From Desulfocapsa sp. (GTDB taxonomy: Bacteria > Desulfobacterota > Desulfobulbia > Desulfobulbales > Desulfocapsaceae), in NCBI GenBank assembly GCA_013792135.1, contig VMSP01000164.1:1-64000 (forward strand): a stretch of DNA of 64,000 nt, read 5' to 3'. The translations under genes and the position numbers were made by a program. Of the stretch, positions 17,408 through 26,879 are shown piece after piece. Positions within the stretch are counted from its first letter, which is position 1. Each line of letters opens with the position of its first letter. The notes under the pieces were generated by a model. That model made no database searches. It was not told where the DNA came from and was given only the letters and a program-made list of their open reading frames with translations.

Positions 17408-18853
17408 ATGTCTTTCAATATCGACAAAGCCTTACAAATCCTGGAACAGGAAGTAAAAAATTATCAGGTCCCGGTAGTGGACCTGATTGCCATACAAACC
17501 CATGACCCCTTCAAGGTCCTGGTGGCGACTATTCTTTCGGCCAGGACCAGAGACGAAGTAACCGCACAAGCCGCTGCCCGCCTGTTTGCCAGAGCTTCCA
17601 CCCCCCATGCCTTGGCACTTCTTGACGAAAAGACTCTACAACAGCTTATCTATCCGGTGGGGTTTTACAAAAACAAGGCCAGGTATCTGGCAGCCCTGCC
17701 AGAGGTCCTCAAAAAACAATTCTCCTTTCAAGTTCCCGACGGCATCGAACAACTCACCTCCCTGCCGGGAGTCGGCCGAAAAACAGCCAATCTGGTACGG
17801 GCCCAAGGATTCGGTAAAGCGGCGATCTGCGTGGATACCCATGTCCACCGGATCATGAACATCTGGGGATATGTGCAGACCGCAAACCCCTTGCAGACCG
17901 AGATGGTCCTGCGGGAAAAACTTCCTGAGCACTATTGGATCCGAGTCAATTCTCTGTTGGTGGCCTTTGGCCAGGGAACCTGTCGACCTGTTGGTCCCCA
18001 CTGTGAGAGCTGCGTCCTTGACGCTCTCTGCCCCCGGATCGGCGTCACCCCAAGAAAACTCAAGCTAGCAAAAACACAAAAACAAGCCGGGGTCAAACGA
18101 TTGATTTCCTGGAATGTCAATGGCCTGCGAGCTGTGGCCAAAAACGGCTTTGTCGATATCGTGCGCGATCTAGCCCCGGACATTCTCGCCCTTCAGGAGA
18201 TCAAGGCCTTGCCTGAACAGTTGCCGGACTCGGTGCGGGAGATGGACGGATTTACAAGTTATTTTAACTCTGCCCCAAAAAAAGGCTACTCAGGAGTGGC
18301 CATTTACAGCCGGGAACCGGCAGACAAGGTCTATCATGGCATTGGTGATCAGCGCTTTGATGAAGAAGGGCGGGTCCTGACCCTGGAATTTGGCGATTTC
18401 TATCTCGTGAACTGTTATTTCCCCAATTCCCGCCATGACCTAAGCCGACTGGAGTTAAAACAGGAATTTAATTGTGCGGTACACAACTTTATTAAAGATC
18501 TGGCCCGTGACAAATCCGTAGTGATCTGTGGTGATTTCAATGTCGCCCATACCGAGATAGACCTTGCCAACCCCGCAGCCAACACAAAAAACGCCGGTTT
18601 CACTCCGGAAGAACGGAAATGGATGGACTCATATATCGAAGAGGGATGGATTGACACCTTCAGACAGTACAATCAGGAACCGGGACAGTACTCCTGGTGG
18701 AGTTACCGCAGCAACGCCCGCGAGCGGAATATCGGCTGGCGTATTGATTATTTCTTTGTTGATTCCGCCAGTAAAACAAGAATAGTTGGCGCCGACATCC
18801 TGGCCGACATCCTAGGTTCAGATCACTGCCCAGTAACACTGGATTTCAAATAA
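17408..18853 (+). CDS. Endonuclease III-exonuclease III fusion (bifunctional base-excision repair enzyme)
   Basis: A single 481-aa frame joins two repair enzymes. Residues 1-212 are endonuclease III (Nth). They carry the helix-hairpin-helix LPGVGRKTANLV with catalytic Lys125, Asp143 in VDTHVHR, and the [4Fe-4S] loop C192-x6-C199-x2-C202-x5-C208. A linker of about 17 residues follows. Residues 229-481 are exonuclease III (Xth), with ISWNVNGLRA, ALQEIKA (metal Glu), CGDFNVAH and the terminal GSDHCPVTLDF. The product could remove oxidised pyrimidines and then process the AP site with one polypeptide. All catalytic residues of both halves appear present, so it is not a degenerate fusion. The frame is uninterrupted across the junction. 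Confidence 0.93.
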   Translation: MSFNIDKALQILEQEVKNYQVPVVDLIAIQTHDPFKVLVATILSARTRDEVTAQAAARLFARASTPHALALLDEKTLQQLIYPVGFYKNKARYLAALPEVLKKQFSFQVPDGIEQLTSLPGVGRKTANLVRAQGFGKAAICVDTHVHRIMNIWGYVQTANPLQTEMVLREKLPEHYWIRVNSLLVAFGQGTCRPVGPHCESCVLDALCPRIGVTPRKLKLAKTQKQAGVKRLISWNVNGLRAVAKNGFVDIVRDLAPDILALQEIKALPEQLPDSVREMDGFTSYFNSAPKKGYSGVAIYSREPADKVYHGIGDQRFDEEGRVLTLEFGDFYLVNCYFPNSRHDLSRLELKQEFNCAVHNFIKDLARDKSVVICGDFNVAHTEIDLANPAANTKNAGFTPEERKWMDSYIEEGWIDTFRQYNQEPGQYSWWSYRSNARERNIGWRIDYFFVDSASKTRIVGADILADILGSDHCPVTLDFK

Positions 18854-18880
18854 TCTCCTCTTACCCCGCTGGATAAACCC

Positions 18881-19192
18881 ATGCCGACCGAGACAACCCA
18901 AGCGCATCAAGGACTAGGCCCAACCCTTGGCAAAGAGCTTATAGAAAACAACACCCTCAATTGCCGTCCCAAACGTCACAAGCCACAGACCGTAGCATCC
19001 ATCAAGGTAACCCCGCGCGAACAGGAGATTTTAGCCATGGTAGCCAAGGGACAAACCAGTAAGATAATGGGAGAACACTTGGGCCTCAGCATCAGAACCA
19101 TCGAACGCCATCGTGCCAACCTGCTCAAAAAATTCAGCCAGAAAAACAGCATCTCCCTGATTCAAACCGCCCTGCGCCACGGATTACTCTGA
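18881..19192 (+). CDS. Minimal LuxR/FixJ-type helix-turn-helix regulator
   Basis: A 103-aa protein with only a GerE/LuxR DNA-binding domain in residues 43-100 (VTPREQEILAMVAKGQTSK, then GLSIRTIERHRANLLKKF). There is no receiver or ligand-binding domain; the first 40 residues are polar and without recognised motif. It starts 27 bases after the nth-xth fusion gene on the same strand and may be co-transcribed. Its targets are unknown. Confidence 0.8.
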   Translation: MPTETTQAHQGLGPTLGKELIENNTLNCRPKRHKPQTVASIKVTPREQEILAMVAKGQTSKIMGEHLGLSIRTIERHRANLLKKFSQKNSISLIQTALRHGLL

Positions 19193-19239
19193 GAGAAGAA
19201 GACAAGCTCACGATATAATACGAGGAACGACTGTTTTTT

Positions 19240-20040
19240 TTACCTGCTCTGCCGGCGCCAAAAAACAATCCAGAACATGAAACCGCTGGCAATCATCAGA
19301 CTGCTGAGAAGCTGTCCCATGGTCAACAGACCAAAGAAAAAGCCGAGCTGCGAATCCGGCTCCCGTACCCTTTCCACCAGGAACCGGAAGACACCGTAAC
19401 AAATGAGGAAAAGAAAGACCATGCTGCCATGCGGCCAGCGGGGACTGCCCTGCCAGGGCCTGTGTTTCTGTGACCAGAGGATAGTAAAAAGAATTATCCC
19501 TTCAAGAAACATCTCGTAGAGTTGAGAGGGGTGTCGGGCCAGAGGGCCGCCACCGGGAAAGATCATCCCCCAGGGAAGATCAGAGGTCCGGCCATAGAGC
19601 TCGCCATTGATAAAATTGCCCAGCCTACCCAGCCCCAGACCAATGGGCACGGTCACCACATAGATATCTGCCGTCTTCCAGTAGTCAAGTTTCTTGTTGC
19701 GCGCATAGAGCCAGCCACCCACAAGCACCCCGATGCAGGCGCCATGGAACGACATGCCCCCGGTCCAGGTTGCTGGAATCTCCAAGGGGTGGTGGAGGTA
19801 ATAGGAAAAATTATAGAACAGGACATAGCCCAGACGCCCGCCGAGCACCACCGAGAGGATGAGCACCAGATTCAGATTCTCGAAATGGGCTTCCAGCTCC
19901 TGGTAAGAGAAGAGGCGGATCTGCCTGCGCACCAGAAAATAACTGGCCATGAAGCCGAGCACATACATAAGCCCGTACCAGCGGATATGCAGGGGGCCTA
20001 AAGAGAGAAGAATGGGATCGATATTGGGAAAGGTCATCAT
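19240..20040 (-). CDS. lgt: Prolipoprotein diacylglyceryl transferase
   Basis: Inner-membrane enzyme transferring diacylglycerol from phosphatidylglycerol to the lipobox cysteine of prolipoproteins, 266 aa. Seven or so hydrophobic spans are visible. The Lgt signature region is GLGLGRLGNFINGELYGR (near residues 133-150), and the conserved His-containing motif is GGMSFHGACIGV. It begins 12 bp after the mnmG stop on the same strand, so the two may share a transcript. Length and motifs are normal for the family. Confidence 0.95.
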   Translation of the reverse strand: MMTFPNIDPILLSLGPLHIRWYGLMYVLGFMASYFLVRRQIRLFSYQELEAHFENLNLVLILSVVLGGRLGYVLFYNFSYYLHHPLEIPATWTGGMSFHGACIGVLVGGWLYARNKKLDYWKTADIYVVTVPIGLGLGRLGNFINGELYGRTSDLPWGMIFPGGGPLARHPSQLYEMFLEGIILFTILWSQKHRPWQGSPRWPHGSMVFLFLICYGVFRFLVERVREPDSQLGFFFGLLTMGQLLSSLMIASGFMFWIVFWRRQSR

Positions 20041-20051
20041 GAAAAGATCCC

Positions 20052-21977
20052 CTAGATCTTCTTTGCCATCTTTTTCAAATGGACCTGCAGGATAGATATC
20101 GCAGCCGGGGTTATCCCGGAGATCCGTGACGCCTGACCCAGGGACAGAGGACGCACCGTGGACAATTTCTGCACCACTTCATTGGAAAGGCCTGCCAGAC
20201 CTTTATATTCAAAGTCTTCAGGCAGAGCAAGTGCCTCCATCTTTTTAAATCGATCCACCTGCTCCTGCTGCCGCTGGATATAACCATGAAATTTAATCTG
20301 CAGCTGAATCTCATCCCTGACCGCAGACTCTGCTAGTTGCAGAACACGATTCTGGGTTTCCACATCCAGAGGCAGTCTCGCCAGTTCCGCAAGTCCCAGT
20401 TCCGGCCGGCGCAGAAGTTCGGCAAGGGTCATCTTCTGTTTAAGATCAACGCTTCCCAAGGCAAACAGGACCTCATTGGTCGCCTTATCCGGCCTGACCG
20501 GAATAGATTCAAGAAGAAGCACACCCTGCTCAATGGCAGTCTGTTTTCCCCTGTATTTCTGATATGCCTGATCATCGAGCAGGCCGATATCATGACCAAT
20601 CTGACAGAGACGGGTATCGGCGTTATCCTCGCGTAAGAGTAGCCGGTATTCGGCCCGCGAGGTAAAGAGCCGATACGGTTCTTTGGTACCACAGGTGACC
20701 AAGTCATCAATGAGCACCCCGATATAGGCCTGGGAACGATCGAGAATCAGGGGTTCCTGATTCCTGACATGATGAACAGCATTAATCGCAGCCATAAGAC
20801 CCTGGGCTGCGGCCTCCTCATAGCCGGAGGTGCCGTTGATCTGGCCGGCCAGAAACAGACCACGGATACGTTTAGTCTCAAGCGATGGTTTGAGTTCCAG
20901 CGGATCCACATAATCATATTCAATGGCATAGCCGGGCCGGATGACCCGGACCTGCTCCAGCCCTTTGATACTCTGGAGCATGGCCACCTGAGTGGCCAGA
21001 GGCAGGCTGGTTGGCAGCCCGTTGGGATAGACCTCGGTGGTATCCAGGCCTTCCGGCTCCAGAAAGACCTGATGGCGCTCTTTCTCTGGAAAACGCATGA
21101 CCTTGTCCTCAATAGACGGACAGTACCGGGCTCCGATCCCTTCAATGATCCCGGCATACATGGGAGACTTGTCGATGCCCGCCCGGATGATTGCATGGGT
21201 TTGGGGATTGGTATAGGTGATATAACAGGGCCGCTGGGGCAGGACGTAGTCACCTGCGCTGTTAAAGGAAAAATGGGCCGGTGGTTGGTCACTGTGCTGG
21301 ATCTCAAGTTCGGAGTAATCGATACTGTTAGCCGCAATGCGGGGAACCGTTCCCGTCTTCATCCGCCCCACCCGAAACCCGGTTTCCTTAAACCATCGGG
21401 CCAGACTGGTTGAGGGACTGTCGCCCATACGGCCGGCCGGAAAGTTTTTGAGCCCCACATGGATCAGACCGTTGAGAAAGGTACCGGTGGCCACCACCAC
21501 TGCCCTCACTCGAATCTCTTCTTCAAGCGAGGTGATCAAGCCGCAGATGCGGCCATCCTCGACTAGCAGCGAATCGACCACTGTCTGCCGAATCTCAAGA
21601 TTTTCCTGATTCTCAAGGATAGACTTCATCCGCAAACGATAAAGCAGACGATCCGCCTGGGCCCGGGAAGAACGGACTGCCGGCCCCTTACTGGTGTTGA
21701 GACGTCGGAACTGAATGGATGTGGCATCAATATTCCTGCCCATTTCACCACCGAGGGCATCGATCTCCCGCACCAGATGCCCCTTGGCAAGACCGCCAAT
21801 GGCCGGGTTACAGGACATGGCACCAATAGTGTCAACATTGATGACCGCGACCAGGGTCTTGCATCCCATTCTGGCGGCAGCCAAGGCGGCCTCACAGCCG
21901 GCATGCCCGGCGCCAATCACCACAACATCATAGTTGTTTAGGAGCCGTTGTGAAATAGCTGCTGTATCTTTTTCCAT
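20052..21977 (-). CDS. mnmG: tRNA uridine-5-carboxymethylaminomethyl modification enzyme MnmG (GidA)
   Basis: FAD- and NADH-dependent subunit of the MnmE-MnmG complex that modifies the wobble uridine of certain tRNAs, 641 aa. It has the FAD-binding motif [21 protein letters not shown] at residues 15-34 (key GAGHAG). Signatures [21 protein letters not shown] and [21 protein letters not shown] regions (key residues [11 protein letters not shown]) are intact. Its partner mnmE lies 5 kb away on the opposite strand. A repeat related to one upstream of mnmE abuts, and slightly overlaps, its start codon (ATGG). Confidence 0.96.
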   Translation of the reverse strand: MEKDTAAISQRLLNNYDVVVIGAGHAGCEAALAAARMGCKTLVAVINVDTIGAMSCNPAIGGLAKGHLVREIDALGGEMGRNIDATSIQFRRLNTSKGPAVRSSRAQADRLLYRLRMKSILENQENLEIRQTVVDSLLVEDGRICGLITSLEEEIRVRAVVVATGTFLNGLIHVGLKNFPAGRMGDSPSTSLARWFKETGFRVGRMKTGTVPRIAANSIDYSELEIQHSDQPPAHFSFNSAGDYVLPQRPCYITYTNPQTHAIIRAGIDKSPMYAGIIEGIGARYCPSIEDKVMRFPEKERHQVFLEPEGLDTTEVYPNGLPTSLPLATQVAMLQSIKGLEQVRVIRPGYAIEYDYVDPLELKPSLETKRIRGLFLAGQINGTSGYEEAAAQGLMAAINAVHHVRNQEPLILDRSQAYIGVLIDDLVTCGTKEPYRLFTSRAEYRLLLREDNADTRLCQIGHDIGLLDDQAYQKYRGKQTAIEQGVLLLESIPVRPDKATNEVLFALGSVDLKQKMTLAELLRRPELGLAELARLPLDVETQNRVLQLAESAVRDEIQLQIKFHGYIQRQQEQVDRFKKMEALALPEDFEYKGLAGLSNEVVQKLSTVRPLSLGQASRISGITPAAISILQVHLKKMAKKI

Positions 21978-22048
21978 TTCGTTACGGCTCCTTATGCCGT
22001 TTTTGTCATCCAGATTGGTATTATTTTTTTATAACGGCTTATTTCCTG
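21974..22048 (-). repeat. Non-coding repeat, copy 1 (mnmG leader)
   Basis: Read on the minus strand, this sequence runs TAAGCCGTT, TAAaAAAATAA, a variable centre, then AACGGC and ATAAGGAG, ending GTAACGAAATGG, where ATG is the mnmG start. The order and spacing of these blocks are shared with the region upstream of mnmE (copy 2) and partly with 62745-62790 (copy 3). The GCCGTT and AACGGC blocks form an inverted repeat. It carries the probable mnmG ribosome-binding site (GGAG). Confidence 0.6.
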
Positions 22049-22056
22049 TTGTGACA

Positions 22057-22917
22057 TTAGTTCTCCAGAGGACTATCTTTTTTCCACCAGATAAGGGCCC
22101 ACTGGGGAGGATAGTCCCGGCGGATGGTAATCTGTTTTTTTTCTGAATGGATGATCTTTGAGTTGAGATAACTCCGTAAGGCGTCATTTTCTTGGGCAGT
22201 AAGGTCTTTAAACATCCAGGCATAGGAGCGCAGGGCCTCTTCGATATCAATAAAAGTGTTATCGCGGTCCAGTTGCAGGATATCTACACAGGGATGGATA
22301 CCCATGGCATAGAGCATATTGACGGTGTAAATATAATCAGGGCCTGATTGGAACTCACGGCCAATGGCGGCGAAGGCAGATGGATCAAAAGGGGTAGGCG
22401 CTATCCGATCAGCAATGAAGACATATTGTCGAGCATGATCGTTCATTTTCTCCAGGGCCATGGAAAGATTATCAACCGCCAGCGATCGGGAGGCAATAAC
22501 AATATCATGCATCCCGATATCCAGTTGCTGCCAGTCATCCTCCCAGGCTCCCTGGATGGTTCGGATATTGGGTATTTTTTTCTCTTTTATCTGCCTGTTC
22601 AGGACATCAAGCATCCCAGCTGAATAATCAACAGCAGTCACCGAGCGAACCAGTCCCGCCAGTGGAATAGCCAGAGTTCCCGGACCGGATCCCATGTCGA
22701 GAACGGTTCGATCAAGAGCCAGCGGCAGACGCTCCAAAAAAAGAGTGGTATACAAAGAACCCGCATTTCTGGAGGCAAAAGAATCAGCCTTTTTATCCCA
22801 GTCCGCTGCCCCCTTGCTGGACCATGATTTCTGTTTTCTGGCATTCTGCCACAGCAGATTCCAGTCAATATCTGTCAATATTGTTTCAGGGGGAATGGGC
22901 ATGAACGCACTCAACAA
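22057..22917 (-). CDS. Class I SAM-dependent methyltransferase
   Basis: A 286-aa protein with a Rossmann-type SAM-binding domain: motif I VLDMGSGPGTLAIPLA near residue 71, then VTAVDYSAGMLDVL. The substrate is not predictable; the C-terminal half is specific to a small group of proteins. A second start at Met6 (MPIPPETI) is possible. It precedes mnmG by about 80 bp on the same strand, separated by the repeat described there. Confidence 0.85.
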   Translation of the reverse strand: MLSAFMPIPPETILTDIDWNLLWQNARKQKSWSSKGAADWDKKADSFASRNAGSLYTTLFLERLPLALDRTVLDMGSGPGTLAIPLAGLVRSVTAVDYSAGMLDVLNRQIKEKKIPNIRTIQGAWEDDWQQLDIGMHDIVIASRSLAVDNLSMALEKMNDHARQYVFIADRIAPTPFDPSAFAAIGREFQSGPDYIYTVNMLYAMGIHPCVDILQLDRDNTFIDIEEALRSYAWMFKDLTAQENDALRSYLNSKIIHSEKKQITIRRDYPPQWALIWWKKDSPLEN

Positions 22918-23016
22918 ACAAAAAAGATTAAAAAAAGAATCAATTAAATTGAAAGGTGAAAAGTAGCACAGCTTTCATACTTCTGCAAGTGAAGCCCGAA
23001 AGAGCAGTGAAATTGT

Positions 23017-23046
23017 TTGACAGTTGCCGGTATCTGTGTTTATAAT
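23017..23046 (+). promoter_or_regulatory. Consensus sigma-70 promoter of the rpmH operon
   Basis: TTGACA (23017-23022), an 18-bp spacer and TATAAT (23041-23046), both hexamers matching consensus perfectly. Transcription would begin near 23053, about 250 bases before the rpmH start codon. Confidence 0.8.
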
Positions 23047-23146
23047 CTTTCTTTCGTTTTGTATCCTGCAATGTGCGATATTCCAACAAACCGTTGTTCA
23101 AAAACAACTGGAATGGCGTGATCGGCAAAAGCAAAAGAAGCCGGAA

Positions 23147-23180
23147 CGAAATAATAATCAGCTATATAATTATTATTTCG
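23147..23180. repeat. 12-bp perfect inverted repeat in the rpmH leader
   Basis: Arms 23147-23158 and 23169-23180 are exactly complementary (AT-rich, with CG at the ends) around a 10-nt loop. It lies in the long transcribed leader of rpmH and could form an RNA hairpin about 125 bases before the start codon. No T-run follows. Confidence 0.55.
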
Positions 23181-23306
23181 CCACGACTTCTCAAGAGCTG
23201 GGCAGGGCTATTGGGGCTGGAAGAATCAAAATAAATTTCAGAGAATCAACTTTTCCAGCTGGTAAAATAAGAAATATCCATGGATATCCAGGATCAGGAG
23301 TGAGTA

Positions 23307-23444
23307 ATGAGCAAACGTACCTTTCAACCAAGTAATATCAAAATGAAACGTAAACATGGTTTTCGTCACCGCATGAGCACCGCAGCGGGTCGTGCCATTA
23401 TAAGTGCCCGCCGCGCCAGAGGACGAAAACGGCTCTCTGCCTGA
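23307..23444 (+). CDS. rpmH: 50S ribosomal protein L34
   Basis: A 45-aa, highly basic ribosomal protein. It starts [18 protein letters not shown] and ends with the typical [22 protein letters not shown]-type tail (key features: FRHRM, T.AGR, RRA.GR). The ATG at 23307 is preceded by CAGGAG. It is the first gene of the rpmH-rnpA-yidD-yidC-jag-mnmE cluster and lies behind a consensus promoter. Confidence 0.97.
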   Translation: MSKRTFQPSNIKMKRKHGFRHRMSTAAGRAIISARRARGRKRLSA

Positions 23445-23787
23445 TTGTAACCAGGTGTTCAGACTCCCGAAGAGTCACCTGTTGCGTAAAGGGTGGGAGT
23501 TTGAACAGGTATACAAACAGGGCAGACGATTGCATGGCAAAGGGTTCACCCTGATTTTTAACCGGAACGAGTTCGGATATAGCAGGATTGGGATCAGTGT
23601 GCACAGGCAGATCAGAGGTGCCGTGAAAAGGAATCGAATCAAACGGATAATAAGAGAGTCTTTTCGCCTGCATCGTGAATTATTCCCGGAAAGTGCTGAT
23701 ATCATTTTTGCCATTCGTCCGGGAATGGTGCTTGCGTCAACTGCTGAAGTCAATCAAGCAGTAGCTGCTTGCAGTCGAGCAGCATGA
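23404..23787 (+). CDS. rnpA: Ribonuclease P protein component
   Basis: Protein subunit of RNase P, which removes 5' leaders from pre-tRNAs. The RnpA signature is [18 protein letters not shown] (near residues 71-88), with [24 protein letters not shown]-type N-terminus (key R.G..F..VY..GRR). The frame opens with a GTG at 23404 inside rpmH, giving 127 aa. A GTG at 23455 (110 aa) is closer to the usual family start. Neither has a clear ribosome-binding site, so translation is probably coupled to rpmH. The stop overlaps the yidD start as ATGA. Confidence 0.92.
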   Translation: MPAAPEDENGSLPDCNQVFRLPKSHLLRKGWEFEQVYKQGRRLHGKGFTLIFNRNEFGYSRIGISVHRQIRGAVKRNRIKRIIRESFRLHRELFPESADIIFAIRPGMVLASTAEVNQAVAACSRAA

Positions 23788-24035
23788 CGCCTTCCAGACT
23801 TCCTACCATGAATACAAGCCTTGCCATAAAAAGAATTTTTGTTTCGTTTATCAAGGGATATCGATATATTATTTCTCCCCTGCTCCCACCTGCCTGTCGT
23901 TTCACTCCCACCTGTTCATTATACGCAATTGAAGCGATAGAACGTTACGGTGTATGGCGTGGCGTTTATCTTGCAACCCGTCGCATCCTGCGCTGTCATC
24001 CCTTCTGCCGGGGTGGGTATGATCCAGTTAAATAA
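23784..24035 (+). CDS. yidD: Membrane protein insertion efficiency factor YidD
   Basis: An 83-aa small protein assisting YidC-dependent membrane insertion. Signature region: [35 protein letters not shown] (key Y...SP and CRF.PTCS.YA), with [11 protein letters not shown] at the end. The start is the ATG of the ATGA overlap with rnpA; an earlier in-frame ATG at 23769 and a later one at 23808 exist. Placement between rnpA and yidC is the usual one. Confidence 0.94.
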   Translation: MTPSRLPTMNTSLAIKRIFVSFIKGYRYIISPLLPPACRFTPTCSLYAIEAIERYGVWRGVYLATRRILRCHPFCRGGYDPVK

Positions 24036-24147
24036 TACCTCCCCCCGCAGAACTCGGATCATTGGCCAGAACTGGTCTCAGAGAGATCAGAACATTTTTT
24101 ATATAATAGGCTCTCCTCGATAGAGCGAATTATTTCAGGGACATGGT

Positions 24148-25827
24148 ATGGATACCTATAGAGCACTTTTAGCTGTTGTCATTTCGTTTGTTATTCTGGT
24201 TGGCTATCAATTCTTTTTTGTGGGCTTTGATTCTAAAAAGGCAGCGAACGAACCAGCGTCCACGGCGTCTGTCACATCTATCACAACACCAGCTGCCACT
24301 AATCAGACGAGTCAGCTGACATCCACGAAACCAGAAGATCTGAAACAGCCTCTGGCCTCACCTGTTCAACCAGACCGCCCGGCCCGTGAAATTATCGTCG
24401 ACACTGACCTCTACAGCGCAGTAATCACTGAAAATGGCGGCGCCATTAAAAGCTTTATCCTGAAAGGTTACAAAGAAAGCCGGGCCAAAAATTCTGCCGG
24501 AGTACAACTGATCAACACCACAGAGCAGGAGGGGCTCCCCTTGACATTTTCCTGGGGAGGCGTGGCCGCTACCAACACATTTTACAGCGCGGATACTGAT
24601 AAAATACAGTTTGTCGGAGCTGAAACCACAAGCACCCTGACCATGAAGGGTATTAACGAGTCTGGTCTTGAGCTGGAACGAACCTACCGCTTTGACCGCA
24701 ACACCTATCTCATGGAACTTGCCTTCAGGGTAAAGAATACCTCTTCCACTCCCCTGCAGGGCTCTGCTTTATTACACCAGGTGAACCTGCCCTTTGAGAA
24801 AGAAACGACTGGCTCCATGGTCGCACTCTTTAGCGGTCCTGCACTCTTTATTGATGGTGAGCGTTCGGAGTTCGCCAGCAAGGTCTTGACAGAGGGGCCA
24901 AAGACTGTACAAGGGAACGTGGATTGGGCCGCATACGACAGTACCTATTTCATGTGCAGCATCCTGCCTAGAAATGAAGGTGTTACCAGTGTAAGCATGC
25001 AGCAAGCGGACAAAATGGTGACCATGCAGATTGGCAGCGCACTCGACGTGCTGCAGCCCGGCCAGGAAAAGGTTTATAAATATCACGCTTATTTTGGCCC
25101 CAAGAAACTCTCCCTACTCGAGAAGACTGGATATAATCTGGACAAGGCCGTCAATTTCGGCTGGTTTGACGTAATGGCCAAGCCCACCCTCTGGCTGCTC
25201 AATTTTTTCCATACCTATTTTAAAAATTACGGGATCGCCATTATCCTGGTGACTGTTGCCTTCAAACTTGCCTTCTGGCCTATCGCCCAGAAGGGCCTCA
25301 AGTCCATGAAGAATATGCAGAAACTGCAACCCAAAATGGTCAAGCTCAAGGAAAAGTACAAAGACGATCCAGCCATGATGAACAAGGAGGTCATGAACCT
25401 CTACAAGACCTACAAGGTGAACCCCCTCGGCGGTTGCCTGCCCATGGTCCTGCAGATTCCAGTATTTTTCGCCCTGTATAAGGTTCTGCTCATGTGCATT
25501 GAGTTGCGGCATGCCCCTTTCATGCTCTGGATCACCGACCTTTCCGCTCCTGATCGCCTGATGATTGGCATCGACATTCCTTACCTGGGGGGCCTTCCGA
25601 TATTAACTCTACTCATGGGGGCATCGATGTTCCTGCAGCAGAAGATGACACCAACCACTGCGGACCCGACCCAGGCTAAAATCATGATGTTTTTGCCGGT
25701 AATGTTTACCTTTATGTTCTTAAATTTTGCATCAGGTCTGGTTCTGTACTGGTTTGTCAACAATATGCTGGCCATCCTGCAGCAGTACTTGATCAACAGA
25801 CAAGCCAATAAGACTGTGACTGTGTAG
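24148..25827 (+). CDS. yidC: Membrane protein insertase YidC
   Basis: Inner-membrane insertase/foldase, 559 aa, of the long Gram-negative type. An N-terminal anchor (LLAVVISFVILVGYQFFF) is followed by a Thr/Ser-rich linker, a periplasmic beta domain (about residues 75-335), and the conserved five-helix core. In the core are IAIILVTVAFKLAFWPIAQKG (near 366), NPLGGCLPMVLQIPVFFALYK (near 430) and the C-terminal FASGLVLYWFVNNMLAILQQ (key GLVLYW). It lies in its standard operon. Confidence 0.97.
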   Translation: MDTYRALLAVVISFVILVGYQFFFVGFDSKKAANEPASTASVTSITTPAATNQTSQLTSTKPEDLKQPLASPVQPDRPAREIIVDTDLYSAVITENGGAIKSFILKGYKESRAKNSAGVQLINTTEQEGLPLTFSWGGVAATNTFYSADTDKIQFVGAETTSTLTMKGINESGLELERTYRFDRNTYLMELAFRVKNTSSTPLQGSALLHQVNLPFEKETTGSMVALFSGPALFIDGERSEFASKVLTEGPKTVQGNVDWAAYDSTYFMCSILPRNEGVTSVSMQQADKMVTMQIGSALDVLQPGQEKVYKYHAYFGPKKLSLLEKTGYNLDKAVNFGWFDVMAKPTLWLLNFFHTYFKNYGIAIILVTVAFKLAFWPIAQKGLKSMKNMQKLQPKMVKLKEKYKDDPAMMNKEVMNLYKTYKVNPLGGCLPMVLQIPVFFALYKVLLMCIELRHAPFMLWITDLSAPDRLMIGIDIPYLGGLPILTLLMGASMFLQQKMTPTTADPTQAKIMMFLPVMFTFMFLNFASGLVLYWFVNNMLAILQQYLINRQANKTVTV

Positions 25828-25931
25828 TTGTTCTCTTCTGTGTATCCCCTTTGTATGCGCCTTCCCTCTTTCTCCTTGCGCAACAGGGCAACACGAATTT
25901 CAGATGATAAGTGACCATTGAAGGATAATCC

Positions 25932-26858
25932 ATGGCTTTAGAGAAAAAAGATTTTATTGGAAAAACAGTAGCAGATGTGATCAAGCAGGCTTGTGATGCC
26001 TTTCAAACACCCCAGGAAAACCTGGATATAGAGGTGATAGAGACAGGCTCAACTGGTATCTTCGGTTTTATTCGCAAGAAGGCCCATATCAGGGCCAGCC
26101 TCAAAGAGGCTGTTGTAGCCACAAAGAGTAAGGCCAAAAAGTCCCCGGTAATCGAACAGCCTTTACCTGCTCAACAGGAAGCTGCTGCCGAGAATCCCGT
26201 TCCACCGGAGACCACCCTCCCTCAAGCAGAAGCCATTGAGAGTGACGTAGCCTCCGGTGAAGATGACGAGGATGATCTTGCCGTCCCTTCAAACTCAGAA
26301 GAACCACTCAGCCAGGAAAGTATCGAATGCGTTCAACAGGAGCTTACCCAATTGCTTCAGTTAATGGGGTTTCCTTCCAAAATAGAGGTTGAGGCACAAG
26401 GCAGCTCTGTAAGATGCCACGTGAGCGGCGACTTTGAAGAAGATCTTACCGGACAGGAAGGAAAGACTCTGGACAGTCTACAGTACCTACTCCGCAAGAT
26501 CATCGCCAGAAAGGTCTCTGAACGGGTACGGATCTCTATTGACGTAGGTGATTTCAGGGAGAAGAGACAGGACGAATTACAGGATCAGGCCTTGGCGCTT
26601 GCAGTGTTGGTAAAGGAAGATGGCAAGACCCAGGTCATCCCCTCTTTAAACCCATCTGAAAGACGTGCTGTCCATATGGCATTGCAAAATGATAAAGAGA
26701 TCCGCAGCCGCAGTGTGGGCGACGGTCTCTTTAAAAAAATCCTTATCTATAAGCCAGGCGAGCCCAAGAGTGGCGGCAACAACAGAAAACGCCCACAATC
26801 TCGAGGAAGAAGAGGGAAAGGCAATAAACCAACAACCGACAATGGTGAGCAGGAATAA
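25932..26858 (+). CDS. jag: Jag/KhpB-type RNA-binding protein (SpoIIIJ-associated)
   Basis: A 308-aa protein with the Jag N-terminal domain (residues 1-56, FIGKTVADVIKQACDAF and GIFGFIRKKAHI). A long acidic/proline linker follows (about 65-130), then a KH domain (about 135-215, GKTLDSLQYLLRKIIAR) and an R3H domain (LNPSERRAVHMALQND) with a basic C-terminal tail. It probably binds RNA at or near the membrane in concert with YidC; its precise role in Gram-negatives is unclear. Order yidC-jag-mnmE is conserved. Confidence 0.93.
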   Translation: MALEKKDFIGKTVADVIKQACDAFQTPQENLDIEVIETGSTGIFGFIRKKAHIRASLKEAVVATKSKAKKSPVIEQPLPAQQEAAAENPVPPETTLPQAEAIESDVASGEDDEDDLAVPSNSEEPLSQESIECVQQELTQLLQLMGFPSKIEVEAQGSSVRCHVSGDFEEDLTGQEGKTLDSLQYLLRKIIARKVSERVRISIDVGDFREKRQDELQDQALALAVLVKEDGKTQVIPSLNPSERRAVHMALQNDKEIRSRSVGDGLFKKILIYKPGEPKSGGNNRKRPQSRGRRGKGNKPTTDNGEQE

Positions 26859-26879
26859 AAAAACTTTTCCCAGACCTCA

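Larger units (their letters stand above)
22918..23306. other. Intergenic region containing the rpmH promoter and long leader
   Basis: An AT-rich gap of about 390 bases between divergent genes. It holds the rpmH promoter (23017-23046) and a hairpin (23147-23180). I searched for DnaA boxes of the TTATNCACA type and saw none, so there is no evidence for an origin here even though the gene cluster is the one that often flanks oriC. Confidence 0.5.

Noticed and set aside
22918-23306. Possible chromosomal origin beside rpmH
   Set aside because: No DnaA boxes of the TTATNCACA type, and dnaA/dnaN genes are not in the window.
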